A DNA stretch of 64,000 nt from assembly GCF_001307195.1 (NCBI RefSeq), contig NZ_CP012808.1, positions 1,922,001-1,986,000 of the forward strand, read 5' to 3'. This DNA is from Acinetobacter equi (GTDB taxonomy: Bacteria; Pseudomonadota; Gammaproteobacteria; Pseudomonadales; Moraxellaceae). The translations under genes were made by a program, and so were the position numbers. The notes under the pieces were generated by a model. It was not told where the DNA came from and ran no database searches. It worked only from the letters and a program-made list of their open reading frames with translations. Positions 23,831 to 32,353 of this stretch are shown here, piece by piece; position 1 is the first letter of the stretch, and every line of letters begins with the position of its first letter.

Positions 23831-24226
23831 CTAGAGATTTATGGCGCTGAATCCGTTGATTTTACAGACTGGTAGTGTTGTTGAATCAATCCATAAATAT
23901 TGTTTATCTTGAGCTTTCATCAGTGATACATGCAAAGCATGTAGGGCGAGTTGGTGCATATTGATCAGATAAATCATACGTTGATAGCAAGGTAAGTACT
24001 TAAATAAATGACTTTTGTCTTCTTTTAACCATGCGAAAAAGGCTTTGAAATTATTGAAATAAGAACACTTGTACCAAATAGCAATAAAGCAGATCTCTGA
24101 AATTGTGAGTTGAGCAGTTCTGATTCTTAAGGAATCACGATTTTGTTTGAGAAACTGCCAATAAATTGCTTCAAATTTAAGAAAGAAATCATCAATTATG
24201 CAGAATAATTCGGTACTATTGAACAT
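23831..24226 (-). pseudogene. IS982-family transposase, N-terminal part
   Basis: 131 residues. IDDFFLKFEAIYWQFL and ISEICFIAIWYK are typical of the IS982 N-terminus, and WIDSTTLPVCK carries the first catalytic Asp. The frame then shifts after CK (A4 tract at 23860-23863) and ends at a stop after SAINL. The intact protein would continue KNQRIQRHKS into MGWFYGCK. Confidence 0.8.
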
Positions 24227-24317
24227 TAGGACTAGAGCTTTAAGTTAGGTGTGGTAACTCAACTGATGGTTCTAGTCCTTTTATTTTTCAAGTCAATTTC
24301 TTATCCGCGATTCGGGT

Positions 24318-24773
24318 TAAATATGCAATTTCGTGGCAGAACAAGAAGACAAACACACAACTGATGCAAAACGATTTAGTGATGCTTAGGTTTAATGAAA
24401 TTGATGGTACCTTTATTAATGAGGGTACCAAAAACTCAAGGGATACAGATTCTAAGTTTCAATGATATAATTACACAAAAGAAGGACTCGAACCCGAGAC
24501 CAAAAATAGAAAAACAGCAGGGACTTTTTATTTTAGCAGTACATTTAGAAGTACATTGAAAACCGTGTTCAAATAAATTCAGTATAAACAATAGTTTAAG
24601 TTGTTATTCTTATGCACGCTGAGCGCACCAATTACTATAAATTACTTTTATTGTATGCTTTTAAAACAAAATCCTTATCCGTGATTTAGGTTAAATTAGG
24701 GGATATATTAATTTAAATTTATTAAAAAAGTTTGTATTATTTACATTTAACCTGTATAACGTATTTTCATTGA
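24318..24773. other. Gene-poor region with fragments, including an IS-end relic
   Basis: No intact gene. A short frame ending AKRFSDA stop (about 24328-24390) looks like a protein tail. ACTCGAACCCGAGAC near 24487 resembles a tRNA T-arm in reverse but does not fold as one. Bases 24673-24696 match the IS982 right end at about 20 of 24 positions, all differences being transitions, so an older element once ended here. Confidence 0.45.
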
Positions 24774-24850
<77 letters not shown>

Positions 24851-24873
24851 ATGAAAAAACATATAGTTTTCAT

Positions 24874-24907
24874 AGCTTAATCTATATATTAGATTAAGCT
24901 TTTTTTT
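24874..24907 (+). terminator. Rho-independent terminator of tRNA copy 2
   Basis: AGCTTAATCTA-TATAT-TAGATTAAGCT perfect 11-bp stem followed by TTTTTTT. Confidence 0.85.
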
Positions 24908-25132
24908 ATAATTTTATTTTCATCGAAATAAATAAAATTAGGTTAAATATTCCGATGAGTGTTATAGTGAATTGAATTAATTCCGTAAGTTGAAATGGGA
25001 AAGTATTTAGATCTATACAGAGATTATATTCACTTGTTAATTTTTTATTTGATAAGTGTTAAATTATTATTGTTATCTCACATTACTTTATTCGCGTTGA
25101 AGTTTTATAGTGTTGTGAGTTTTTAAGAATAT

Positions 25133-25289
25133 AAAATGCATAATGCTTTTATATTTATTATATTGCTAATGTAAAATGTAAATTTTAATTGTAGGCGTGA
25201 GCCTCTTGCTATCAGATTTAAATTCTCTCCATAATCTTTTTAGTTTTAATATTACTGTGTTTTACAAAAGCTCAAATAAATGAGTGAAA
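25133..25289 (+). promoter_or_regulatory. Conserved structured mRNA leader, copy B
   Basis: Counterpart of the leader at 14057-14208. It has the AAAA-GCA...TGC-TTTT stem, the unchanged ATTGCTAATGTAAAATGTAA block, an AGGC-GTGA-GCCT hairpin, GTTTTACAAAAG and a CTCA-AATAAA-TGAG hairpin at the ribosome-binding site. A TTATAGT element near 24961, matching the promoter-like element of copy A, lies about 330 bp upstream of the gene. Confidence 0.6.
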
Positions 25290-25511
25290 ATGAATATATC
25301 TAATGGTTGGATGAATGCATCCGCAGTAAATGGTGATCAAATTCGTGTAAAAGTTATTCCTTTTATGCGACAACAAAATAATCAAATTGGAAAAACGTGG
25401 GTTGAAGTAAGTAAGCAAATCGAATTTGAGTCTGGGGAGGTTTTCTCTTTAAATCTTGATGGTAAATCATTTTATGCGGGTTTAAATAAGCTCTATAAAT
25501 TAATTTTTTAA
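25290..25511 (+). CDS. Small conserved protein, paralogue of 14209 gene (copy B)
   Basis: A 73-residue protein (MNISNGWMNASAVNGDQIRV), nearly identical to copy A. The main differences are at MLGI/QIGK, ET/ES, EI/EV and YT/YA. The ATG at 25290 is chosen over a GTG two codons upstream because copy A starts there. A CspA-like gene follows 158 bp downstream. Family unknown. Confidence 0.65.
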   Translation: MNISNGWMNASAVNGDQIRVKVIPFMRQQNNQIGKTWVEVSKQIEFESGEVFSLNLDGKSFYAGLNKLYKLIF

Positions 25512-25669
25512 TACTATCTTTCATATTATAAACAGGTTATAGTGTTTTCTTAGAAAAATATTTTTATTATGTTTACTAATTTTACCTTGTTGTTTTATAG
25601 CATCATTTTATTAAAAGTTTATATTTAAAGATTATTGACTATAATATTAATTATTCAGGAATATAAAAT

Positions 25670-25879
25670 ATGTCAAATTTAACGACTGGTACAGTAAAAT
25701 GGTTTAATGATGCAAAAGGATTCGGTTTTATCTCTTCAGATAATGGTGATGATGTATTTGCACATTTTAGTGAAATTCAATCTGGTGGTTTTAAAACTCT
25801 AGTGGAAGGACAACGTGTCCAATTTACTACTTCAAATGGGAAAAAGGGTATTCAAGCAAGTAGTATTACTATAATTTAA
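25670..25879 (+). CDS. CspA-family cold-shock protein
   Basis: A 69-residue single cold-shock domain with both RNA-binding motifs: RNP1 KGFGFIS (about residues 17-23) and RNP2 DVFAHF (29-34). It begins with the usual TGTVKWFN. It acts as an RNA chaperone or transcript antiterminator. It stands in a cluster of small genes with structured leaders, consistent with a cold-responsive neighbourhood. Confidence 0.95.
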   Translation: MSNLTTGTVKWFNDAKGFGFISSDNGDDVFAHFSEIQSGGFKTLVEGQRVQFTTSNGKKGIQASSITII

Positions 25880-25947
25880 TCTCTTATTTGGTTTGAATAA
25901 AGAACTAACTAAATAATAGTTAGTTGTTCAATAAAATAAGGAATTTT

Positions 25948-26148
25948 ATGAATACTTGCTTAATAGATGTGAAAGACCAGTTTGGTACACAATATTCAAT
26001 TATTGCTACATTATTAACATCCAAGTTGAATTTAGGCATATTAAATGAAAATATCCAATTTATTACTGTGAATGCTGAAGAAATTAGACCAAGTATAGAT
26101 ATGTATTTTCAAAGTTTAGATTCAAATAAAATCTTTAAAATAGTTTAA
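25948..26148 (+). CDS. 66-residue small protein, paralogue of 22241 gene
   Basis: MNTCLIDVKDQFGTQYSIIA... from the ATG preceded by AAGGAAT; an earlier in-frame start is unlikely. It is the same length as, and clearly related to, the product of 22241-22441 on the opposite strand 3.5 kb away. It lies 70 bp after the cold-shock gene. Function unknown. Confidence 0.65.
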   Translation: MNTCLIDVKDQFGTQYSIIATLLTSKLNLGILNENIQFITVNAEEIRPSIDMYFQSLDSNKIFKIV

Positions 26149-26160
26149 TATCAGTTTATA

Positions 26161-26193
26161 ACCTAATTTAATTAATTTAAATTAGGTTTTTTT
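26161..26193 (+). terminator. Rho-independent terminator
   Basis: ACCTAATTTAA ... TTAAATTAGGT stem followed by TTTTTT, 12 bp after the 66-residue protein gene. It runs straight into the AATTTTT tandem array. Confidence 0.75.
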
Positions 26194-26256
26194 AATTTTT
26201 AATTTTTAATTTTTAATTTTTAATTTTTAATTTTTAATTTTTAATTTTTAATTTTT
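26194..26256. repeat. Nine perfect tandem copies of AATTTTT
   Basis: A 63-bp heptanucleotide array, nine exact units, preceded by T7. It lies between the terminator at 26161 and the gene at 26305, about 50 bp upstream of that start. Such arrays change length by slippage. Confidence 0.95.
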
Positions 26257-26304
26257 AATGTTGAATCTATGATGATTCATAATAATGTGGGATAAATCTT
26301 TTTA

Positions 26305-26517
26305 ATGAGTAATGATGATTCTCGTGTAACGATTACTAAAAATAATCATCACCTGACAGTAAAACTAATCGATGCTGATTTAACTATTGAAAAGCCTTAT
26401 GTAAGTATAGTGAATAGACGTAAACAAAAAGTACAAAACAGTGAGCCAATTAATATTGGTGCATGGCTTATTACAGTTTTTATTTTTTTAATTATATTAT
26501 TTTTTACATTTGGCTGA
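26305..26517 (+). CDS. Small tail-anchored membrane protein
   Basis: A 70-residue protein: a polar N-terminus (MSNDDSRVTITKNNHHLTVK), then a C-terminal membrane helix (GAWLITVFIFLIILFFTFG). It resembles other short tail-anchored proteins but matches no family I know. The AATTTTT array in its upstream region could affect its promoter spacing. Confidence 0.55.
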   Translation: MSNDDSRVTITKNNHHLTVKLIDADLTIEKPYVSIVNRRKQKVQNSEPINIGAWLITVFIFLIILFFTFG

Positions 26518-26532
26518 TTTATATTAAGTAAG

Positions 26533-26563
26533 GAAAAATCCCGATTAATATCGAGATTTTTAT
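26533..26563. terminator. Bidirectional terminator between the small gene and narL
   Basis: AAAAATC-CCGATTAATATCG-AGATTTTT imperfect hairpin with A- and T-runs. It is convergent between the rightward gene at 26305 and leftward narL. Confidence 0.6.
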
Positions 26564-26664
26564 ATATTTAATTATTTGATAAATATTTCTTATTGCAATC
26601 ACTAAAATTGCACATGTAATTAGTGTATTTCGGTTAGATCGATATAAAAAACTTAAAATAAACA

Positions 26665-27333
26665 TTATTTTTGATGAGAATATTCATCATGATCCAGTGC
26701 ATGTTCAACAGCAAATACTGCTGCTTGTACACGACTATTTAATTCTAATTTTCTGAGAATATTTTGCACATGTACTTTAACAGTAGATTCTGCAACATTC
26801 ATTTCTCTTGCAATGACTTTATTGCTTGCACCTTTGGCTAACCAGTGTAAGGTTTCTTTTTCGCGTAAAGTAAGAATTGATAATAAATCTTCTTTTTTTT
26901 CTGCGGCAGGATTTCTTAATTGAGAAATAAGTTTAGTTGTCATTTCAGGTGAAAGAATACTATCTCCTTCCATTGCTTTACGAATACTTTCAAGTAAGAA
27001 ATTTGTTTCAATATTTTTGAGTAAATATCCTCTAGCGCCCAAACGCATACATTCAGTTAAATCTTCTGCATCTTCTGATACAGTTAAGATAATGACCACT
27101 AAATTAGGATAGCTATTTAATAATTGTGGAAGTGCTTCACGGCCACTCATAATAGGCATATCTAGATCAAGTAGGACCAAATCTGGGCGTAATTGTTCTG
27201 CTAGTTTAATACCGGTTAAGCCATCAGTTGCTTCGCCGATAACATTAAAGTTTTCTTCTTGCTCTAGCAAAAAGCGTATACCTGTTCTAAAAAGCATATG
27301 GTCATCAATTAACAAAATATTTGTAATTGTCAT
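26665..27333 (-). CDS. narL: Nitrate/nitrite response regulator
   Basis: A 222-residue NarL/FixJ-type response regulator. The receiver domain has the acidic pair in LLIDDH, phospho-acceptor Asp56 in LVLLDLDMP, and the conserved Lys in YLLKNIE. The C-terminal LuxR-type helix-turn-helix is complete (LTLREKETLHWLAKGASNKV, VKVHVQNILRKL). It starts ten bases after narX, so the pair is one operon with moaC. It would activate nar promoters in response to nitrate. NarP is an alternative name; pairing with a NarX-type kinase favours NarL. Confidence 0.9.
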   Translation of the reverse strand: MTITNILLIDDHMLFRTGIRFLLEQEENFNVIGEATDGLTGIKLAEQLRPDLVLLDLDMPIMSGREALPQLLNSYPNLVVIILTVSEDAEDLTECMRLGARGYLLKNIETNFLLESIRKAMEGDSILSPEMTTKLISQLRNPAAEKKEDLLSILTLREKETLHWLAKGASNKVIAREMNVAESTVKVHVQNILRKLELNSRVQAAVFAVEHALDHDEYSHQK

Positions 27334-27342
27334 GAATTTCCC

Positions 27343-29193
27343 CTAACGTGACGAGCGCTGAATTGAAACTTCAATACGTGTGCCTTGATTTATTGTTGAT
27401 TCTATTTGAAATAGCCCATTCACTTGTTGAATACGTTCTTGCATGATGGCTAGACCAATATGATGTCCTTGATCTGCTTTTTTACTTTTATAATCAAAGC
27501 CGATTCCATTATCTTGAATGCATAAATATATTTTTTCAACATTATTTTTAAAGTGAATAGTAACGTAAGTGGCTTGTGCATGTTTTCGAATATTTGATAA
27601 TGCTTCTTGTAGAATAAAAATAAATTGAATGTGTTGTTGAGGCGTTAGATCAACACCTGTAGATTGGTAATTTAATTTTACTTCGATTTGAGTTTGATTT
27701 TTAAAACGATCGATAATAGAGAGTAAGACATCTTCGAATGATTGCTGTGAGAGTTTTAATCTAAAATTATTTAGTAGTTCTCGAACATCATCATAGCATT
27801 GCTTAATTCCTGTATTTAAAAAATCAAGGTGCTGCGTTATTTTTCGATGATCTTGTTTTTGAATAGCTTGGTTGAGCATTTGTAGTTGTAAATTCATAAA
27901 GGATAAGGATTGGGCAATGCTGTCATGTAGACCTTGAGAAATCATATTACGTTCTTCTAGAACTGCGAGTTGTTTTTCTTTTAAAATTAATCGATGGTTT
28001 TCAATTGTTGTGGCAAGTTGACCACATAATAGCTGTATAAGAGATTGATTTGAAATAGCCTCAGATGATTTTTGTTCAAAGTAAAGAGTTAATAATCCCA
28101 ATGTTTGGTCTCTGAGGCGAATTTTATAAATCATTAAATGATTTAGACCAAATTTTCTGCATAAAAATTCATGATTTTCTTTAAGTTGAATATTAATCTC
28201 TGTATTGCTCTGGCAAAGTGTTTTACCACATAGGCAAGCTTCAGTTTGGTTACAAGCTTCGTTGTTTAATAACTCTTCCGGCAAATTAATATGATGAGCT
28301 GTCCACATTTGTAGACCTTGCTGATTAAGCAAGCGAATACTACCGGCTTTTGCAAATGATATGGCCATCATTTTTTGTAAAAACATATCTAATGTTTGGT
28401 CATTGAGGGGCATTTTATGCAAATTATCGGTAATTGCATAAAGGGTTGCTAGTTCATGATTTGTCCGTTCAAGATCATGCGTTTTTTGTTGTACTTTATC
28501 TTCTAAATGCTGATATAAATTTTCAAGACTATTTGCCATTTGATTGAAGCCATCAGAAACCTGATGAAATTCATCATTTGTTTTTAAATTTAGTCGAACA
28601 TTAAGTTCACCTTGTGTAATTTGTTGTAATCCTTGATTAATAAGTGATAGCGGACGAATGACTAAGCGATTTAATAAATAGAGTGAGAGTAATGCGGATA
28701 TAAAAGCCATAAACATAAGGAGAATCTGTGCAAGACGCATGATATAAATATTATGGGTATTTTGCGATTCAATGCTTTTGACTAATTGGTTTATTATTTC
28801 AATGAATACTGGTGTTTCACGAATCAGTTTACGATGTATTTCAGAATTATATTGTGCTTCAATAAATTGTGGTTTTAGTTTTTCAAACTCTTGTTGAATA
28901 TGTTTAAGTTGTTCAATATTTTCGGTTTTATTTAAGAGAGAAAGATATTTAATTTTTTCTTCAAAAACTTTAATTTCATGCTTAAGCAATGTTTCTTGAT
29001 GTGATTGGGTTAAAATAACAAGATAAAATACCTGCTTACGTAAACTGCCTGCTTCATTAATTGCTACACCTCGATCCTCTAATTTCCATGTGATATTTAA
29101 AGTTAATCCAACAAAAAATAATGCACCAATAAGCCATAAAACAATGGCTAAGAAAAGTTTATGAGATAGGGTATTTAGTTTAAAAATATTCAT
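27343..29193 (-). CDS. narX: Nitrate/nitrite sensor histidine kinase
   Basis: 616 residues from MNIFKLNTLSHKL; the longer frame overlaps moaC. It has two membrane helices (about 12-33 and 152-178) flanking a periplasmic domain with the nitrate-sensing P-box NEAGSLRKQVFYL. Then come a HAMP segment, a coiled coil and the Cys-rich central module (ACNQTEACLCGKTLCQ). A HisKA_3 domain follows with the phospho-acceptor His in QGLHDSIAQSLSF (about 423), then an ATPase domain (NIRKHAQA, IQDNGIGFD). It phosphorylates NarL when nitrate is present. All expected motifs are intact. Confidence 0.92.
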   Translation of the reverse strand: MNIFKLNTLSHKLFLAIVLWLIGALFFVGLTLNITWKLEDRGVAINEAGSLRKQVFYLVILTQSHQETLLKHEIKVFEEKIKYLSLLNKTENIEQLKHIQQEFEKLKPQFIEAQYNSEIHRKLIRETPVFIEIINQLVKSIESQNTHNIYIMRLAQILLMFMAFISALLSLYLLNRLVIRPLSLINQGLQQITQGELNVRLNLKTNDEFHQVSDGFNQMANSLENLYQHLEDKVQQKTHDLERTNHELATLYAITDNLHKMPLNDQTLDMFLQKMMAISFAKAGSIRLLNQQGLQMWTAHHINLPEELLNNEACNQTEACLCGKTLCQSNTEINIQLKENHEFLCRKFGLNHLMIYKIRLRDQTLGLLTLYFEQKSSEAISNQSLIQLLCGQLATTIENHRLILKEKQLAVLEERNMISQGLHDSIAQSLSFMNLQLQMLNQAIQKQDHRKITQHLDFLNTGIKQCYDDVRELLNNFRLKLSQQSFEDVLLSIIDRFKNQTQIEVKLNYQSTGVDLTPQQHIQFIFILQEALSNIRKHAQATYVTIHFKNNVEKIYLCIQDNGIGFDYKSKKADQGHHIGLAIMQERIQQVNGLFQIESTINQGTRIEVSIQRSSR

Positions 29194-29209
29194 TTTAAAA
29201 TTTGGCAAC

Positions 29210-29695
29210 TTAATTTTTTCTCCACTGACCCGAGCGGCCACCAGATTTATGAATAAGTTGAATATCAGAAATTCTCATATTTTTATCAATTGCTTTTAGC
29301 ATGTCATAGATTGTGAGAAGCCCTATATTTACAGCACATAGTGCTTCCATTTCAACACCAGTTTGGCCTACATTTTCAGTACTCACCTCAATAGAAATTC
29401 GATGTTCATTTTCATGTAATTTAAATTCGACAGAAACATGAGTCAGTGAAATTGGATGACATAGTGGAATTAGAAAAGCTGTTTGCTTACTCGCTTGAAT
29501 AGCTGCAATACGCGCAATTGCAAGAACATCTCCTTTTTTATTATTTCCAGACTGAACACATATAAAAGCCTCTTCTGAAACAAAAATACTTCCTTCAGCA
29601 GTAGCCTTTCGTTTAGTCGATTCTTTTTGACCAACATCGACCATATGGGCTTGACCATCTTGATTAAAATGCGTCAGATTTTGATGAGAAGTCAT
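29210..29695 (-). CDS. moaC: Cyclic pyranopterin monophosphate synthase
   Basis: 161 residues from MTSHQNLTHFNQDGQ, set by AAGGAATATAT; an in-frame ATG eight codons upstream is possible. It catalyses the second half of the first molybdopterin step after MoaA. Motifs: AHMVDVGQKESTKRKATAEG near the N-terminus, LIPLCHPISLTHV in the middle, GVEMEALCAVNIGLLTIYDM, then KSGGRSG at the end. It is the first gene of moaC-narX-narL, divergent from moaD. Confidence 0.93.
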   Translation of the reverse strand: MTSHQNLTHFNQDGQAHMVDVGQKESTKRKATAEGSIFVSEEAFICVQSGNNKKGDVLAIARIAAIQASKQTAFLIPLCHPISLTHVSVEFKLHENEHRISIEVSTENVGQTGVEMEALCAVNIGLLTIYDMLKAIDKNMRISDIQLIHKSGGRSGQWRKN

Positions 29696-29824
29696 ATATA
29701 TTCCTTTTATTTTTTTCAATTTTACTCCACGAAAGGGGGAGTTGAATATCGGTCAAAGTGATTATTGTTGAATCATTTTTAGAAGTCTAAGCTATAAAAA
29801 AATGCTTAGTATGAGTTTGAATTT

Positions 29825-30076
29825 ATGATTTATATACAATATTTTGGGCCATTGGCGACAGAATTAGGAACTCGAGCAGAAACTTTACCATGGAATAATG
29901 GGGGAACAACAGAAACATTATTAACAGTACTTCGTTCACGTAATGAGCGCTGGAAAAAGGCTTTAGCTGAAGAGAAAATTTTTAAATTAGTTGTAGAAAA
30001 AAGAATTTGTCACGATCTTGTGAATATTCCTGATGGTGCGGAAGTTGCCATTTTACCTCCCGTTACTGGAGGTTGA
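29825..30076 (+). CDS. moaD: Molybdopterin synthase sulfur-carrier subunit
   Basis: An 83-residue ubiquitin-like protein ending in the Gly-Gly (ILPPVTGG) that is thiocarboxylated by the MoeB-type enzyme and donates sulfur to molybdopterin. It starts a tight rightward operon moaD-moaE-mobA-moeA-moaB-modABC and overlaps moaE by four bases. Confidence 0.9.
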   Translation: MIYIQYFGPLATELGTRAETLPWNNGGTTETLLTVLRSRNERWKKALAEEKIFKLVVEKRICHDLVNIPDGAEVAILPPVTGG

Positions 30077-30537
30077 GCATGAATATTCTCATTCAAATTG
30101 AAAATGAAGCATTAAATTTCAATAAATATTACACGTTTGTAGATTCATTGAATGAGGATTTTGGAGCACAAGTCATTTTTACAGGATTTGTGCGCAAAAA
30201 TGATTATGCAGAACCTATTACACACTTATATATCGAGCATTATCCACAAGTTACAGAAGATGAAATTAGAAAAATTGTAGAAAAAGCGGCAGAAAAATGG
30301 CAACTAGAAACGGCTGTTGTTGCTCATCGTGTCGGAAAAATTGCAGTTGGAGAAGCTATTGTTTGGGTGATGACGCAAAGTAAACATCGATTAGATGCAT
30401 ATGCGGCAAATGAATTTATTATGGACTATTTAAAAATATCAGCGCCATTTTGGAAAAAAGAACATTTTCAAAATGGTCAAGAAAACTGGGTTGCGGCTAA
30501 GCAAAGTGATCAAGAGAAATCTCAAATATGGCTATAG
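30073..30537 (+). CDS. moaE: Molybdopterin synthase catalytic subunit
   Basis: A 154-residue MoaE. Signatures: VIFTGFVRKND near residue 36, LYIEHYPQ, AVVAHRVGKIAVGEAIVWV, and the catalytic-lysine region YLKISAPFWKKEHF. With MoaD it inserts the dithiolene sulfurs. It overlaps both neighbours. Confidence 0.93.
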   Translation: MSMNILIQIENEALNFNKYYTFVDSLNEDFGAQVIFTGFVRKNDYAEPITHLYIEHYPQVTEDEIRKIVEKAAEKWQLETAVVAHRVGKIAVGEAIVWVMTQSKHRLDAYAANEFIMDYLKISAPFWKKEHFQNGQENWVAAKQSDQEKSQIWL

Positions 30538-31148
30538 TTCAGTATTCTCAATTGGGGGCATTAATTTTAGCAGGTGGCTTAGGTAGCCGTATGGGATATC
30601 AAAATAAAGGTTTAATTAAATTTGGTAGATATCATTTAATTGATCCAGTTCTGAATATCTTAAAACAGCATTGTGCTTATGTTGCGATTAGTGCGAATCA
30701 AGATATTGAACAATACAGTAATAAAAATGTAGATGTTTGGGCAGATCAAACTCCTTGGAAAGGTTTAGGACCATTGGCAGGTGTAAATAGCAGTGTTCCT
30801 TATTTTCCTGAAAATATTCAATATATCCAGGTTGTACCTTGTGATTCACCATTTATAAATTCAAATGTTATTCAAAAATTATTTGAAAAGTTAAAAACTA
30901 GTGATGCTTTGGCTGTATATGCACAAACATCATCGCAAATTTATCCTGTAATTTTTCAATTTAAACGTGCCGCATTAATACAACTTTCAGAATATTTAAT
31001 GGCATCGAACAAACATAGTATTCGCCGTTGGTTAAGTGAAATTGGAGCTATTGCTGTCAATTTTGAAGATGATGACATCTTTATCAATATGAATGATATG
31101 CAGACACTAAATCAATATTTACCCATGAGGGAAAAGCTATGTCACTAA
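30528..31148 (+). CDS. mobA: Molybdenum cofactor guanylyltransferase
   Basis: A 206-residue nucleotidyltransferase with the GTP-binding opening LILAGGLGSRMGYQNKGLI and the metal-binding VVPCDSPFI near residue 103. It converts Mo-molybdopterin to the guanine-dinucleotide form used by NarG. It overlaps moaE and moeA. Confidence 0.9.
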   Translation: MAIVQYSQLGALILAGGLGSRMGYQNKGLIKFGRYHLIDPVLNILKQHCAYVAISANQDIEQYSNKNVDVWADQTPWKGLGPLAGVNSSVPYFPENIQYIQVVPCDSPFINSNVIQKLFEKLKTSDALAVYAQTSSQIYPVIFQFKRAALIQLSEYLMASNKHSIRRWLSEIGAIAVNFEDDDIFINMNDMQTLNQYLPMREKLCH

Positions 31149-32344
31149 TTCCTTATGCACAAGCATTTGATAAATTAATACAGCAACTTAATGCTCAAAA
31201 TAAAACTGAATTGGTTGCAATTGAAGAAGTACAAGGAAGAGTTTTAGCTGCATCCATTGAAGCACAGTTCGATTCACCTATTTTTGATAATAGTGCTATG
31301 GATGGCTATGCCATATGTGGTATTGAACAAGAGAGTTGGACATTAATTGATTATGTTGCGGCAGGTGATTCAACACAGCATATTCATTTAAAATCAGGGC
31401 AAGCTGTCAGAATTTTTACAGGTTCAGCAGTCCCTTTGGGTACAGATGCTGTAATACCTCAGGAAAATATAAGTATTCAAAATCATATTATTATGAGTTT
31501 GGAACCAATTAAAGAAAAACAGCATATTCGATTTAAAGCTGAAGAATTTACTGAAAATGATATTTTAGTTGGAAAAAATCAAATAATTACAGCAACACAT
31601 ATTGGTGTTTTTGCAAGTCAAGGTTTAACAGAAGTATTGTGTTATGCACCGCTAAAGGTCACAGTTTTTTCGAGTGGAAATGAACTTCAGTCGTTAGGAA
31701 AGGAACTACTTGAAAACCAAATTTATGATAGCAATCGTTTAATGTTGCTTAGTTTATTAAAAAATTATTCGTTTATTCAATATTTTGATGGCGGTGTATT
31801 ACCAGATGATGAGCTCATTATCGAGGAACAATTGAGTCGTGCGGAAAAGCAAAGTGATGTCATTTTGATTTCGGGAGGTGCTTCAGTTGGTGATAAAGAT
31901 TATACCAAACAAGTTCTTGAAAAAATTGGTGAAGTTCAACATTGGAAACTCGCAATTAAACCAGGAAAGCCTTTTGCTTGGGGTAAAATTAATAATACTA
32001 AAGTGTTTGTGCTACCGGGTAATCCCGTTGCATGTTGGGTGACATATTTAATTTTAGTTTTACCCGCATTAAAAGTTTTGTCGGGCATACAGCCAAACTT
32101 AGTTTTGCCTAAAAAAATACAAGCTAAAGCACAATTTAATACACATAAGGCACAAAGTAGATTGCAATTTTTACGGGGCAATATAGCAATTGTTGAAGGT
32201 CAAGTTCAGGCATTTATACATGCATTACAAAGTAGTGCAATGCTTGCCAATTGTGCAAATAGCAATGCCTTAGTCATGATTCCTGAAAATGAAACTGTCC
32301 AACATGGGCAAATGATCGAATTAATATATTTAGATGAAATATAA
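31139..32344 (+). CDS. moeA: Molybdopterin molybdenumtransferase
   Basis: A 401-residue MoeA, which inserts molybdate into adenylylated molybdopterin. Motifs: DSPIFDNSAMDGYA near residue 43, FTGSAVPLGTDAVIPQE, SGGASVGDKDYTK (about 244-256), and KPGKPFAWG ... VLPGNPVACW near residue 280. Length and order are normal. It overlaps mobA by ten bases. Confidence 0.93.
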   Translation: MSLIPYAQAFDKLIQQLNAQNKTELVAIEEVQGRVLAASIEAQFDSPIFDNSAMDGYAICGIEQESWTLIDYVAAGDSTQHIHLKSGQAVRIFTGSAVPLGTDAVIPQENISIQNHIIMSLEPIKEKQHIRFKAEEFTENDILVGKNQIITATHIGVFASQGLTEVLCYAPLKVTVFSSGNELQSLGKELLENQIYDSNRLMLLSLLKNYSFIQYFDGGVLPDDELIIEEQLSRAEKQSDVILISGGASVGDKDYTKQVLEKIGEVQHWKLAIKPGKPFAWGKINNTKVFVLPGNPVACWVTYLILVLPALKVLSGIQPNLVLPKKIQAKAQFNTHKAQSRLQFLRGNIAIVEGQVQAFIHALQSSAMLANCANSNALVMIPENETVQHGQMIELIYLDEI

Positions 32345-32353
32345 GAGGTTGAA

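Larger units (their letters stand above)
23345..24317 (-). mobile_element. IS982-family insertion sequence (frameshifted)
   Basis: 973 bp bounded by inverted repeats ACCCGAATC (23345) and GATTCGGGT (ending 24317) and flanked by a direct 6-bp duplication TAAATA (23339-23344 and 24318-24323). Its transposase is split into two frames. Family assignment comes from transposase character and length. Confidence 0.85.

Noticed and set aside
24475-24505. ACTCGAACCCGAGAC looking like a tRNA T-arm (reverse strand), possible phage attachment core
   Set aside because: The stem does not pair properly and no acceptor or anticodon arms are present; no matching repeat was found elsewhere in the window.
26187-26260. 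Short tandem repeat considered as a CRISPR array
   Set aside because: Units are 7 bp with no spacers; no CRISPR repeats or cas genes anywhere in the window.
29696-29824. Search for an FNR box or the shared nar motif in the moaC/moaD divergent promoter
   Set aside because: TGATT...AATCA has the wrong spacing for FNR, and the CCCCAAA-ACTAGTT motif is absent.
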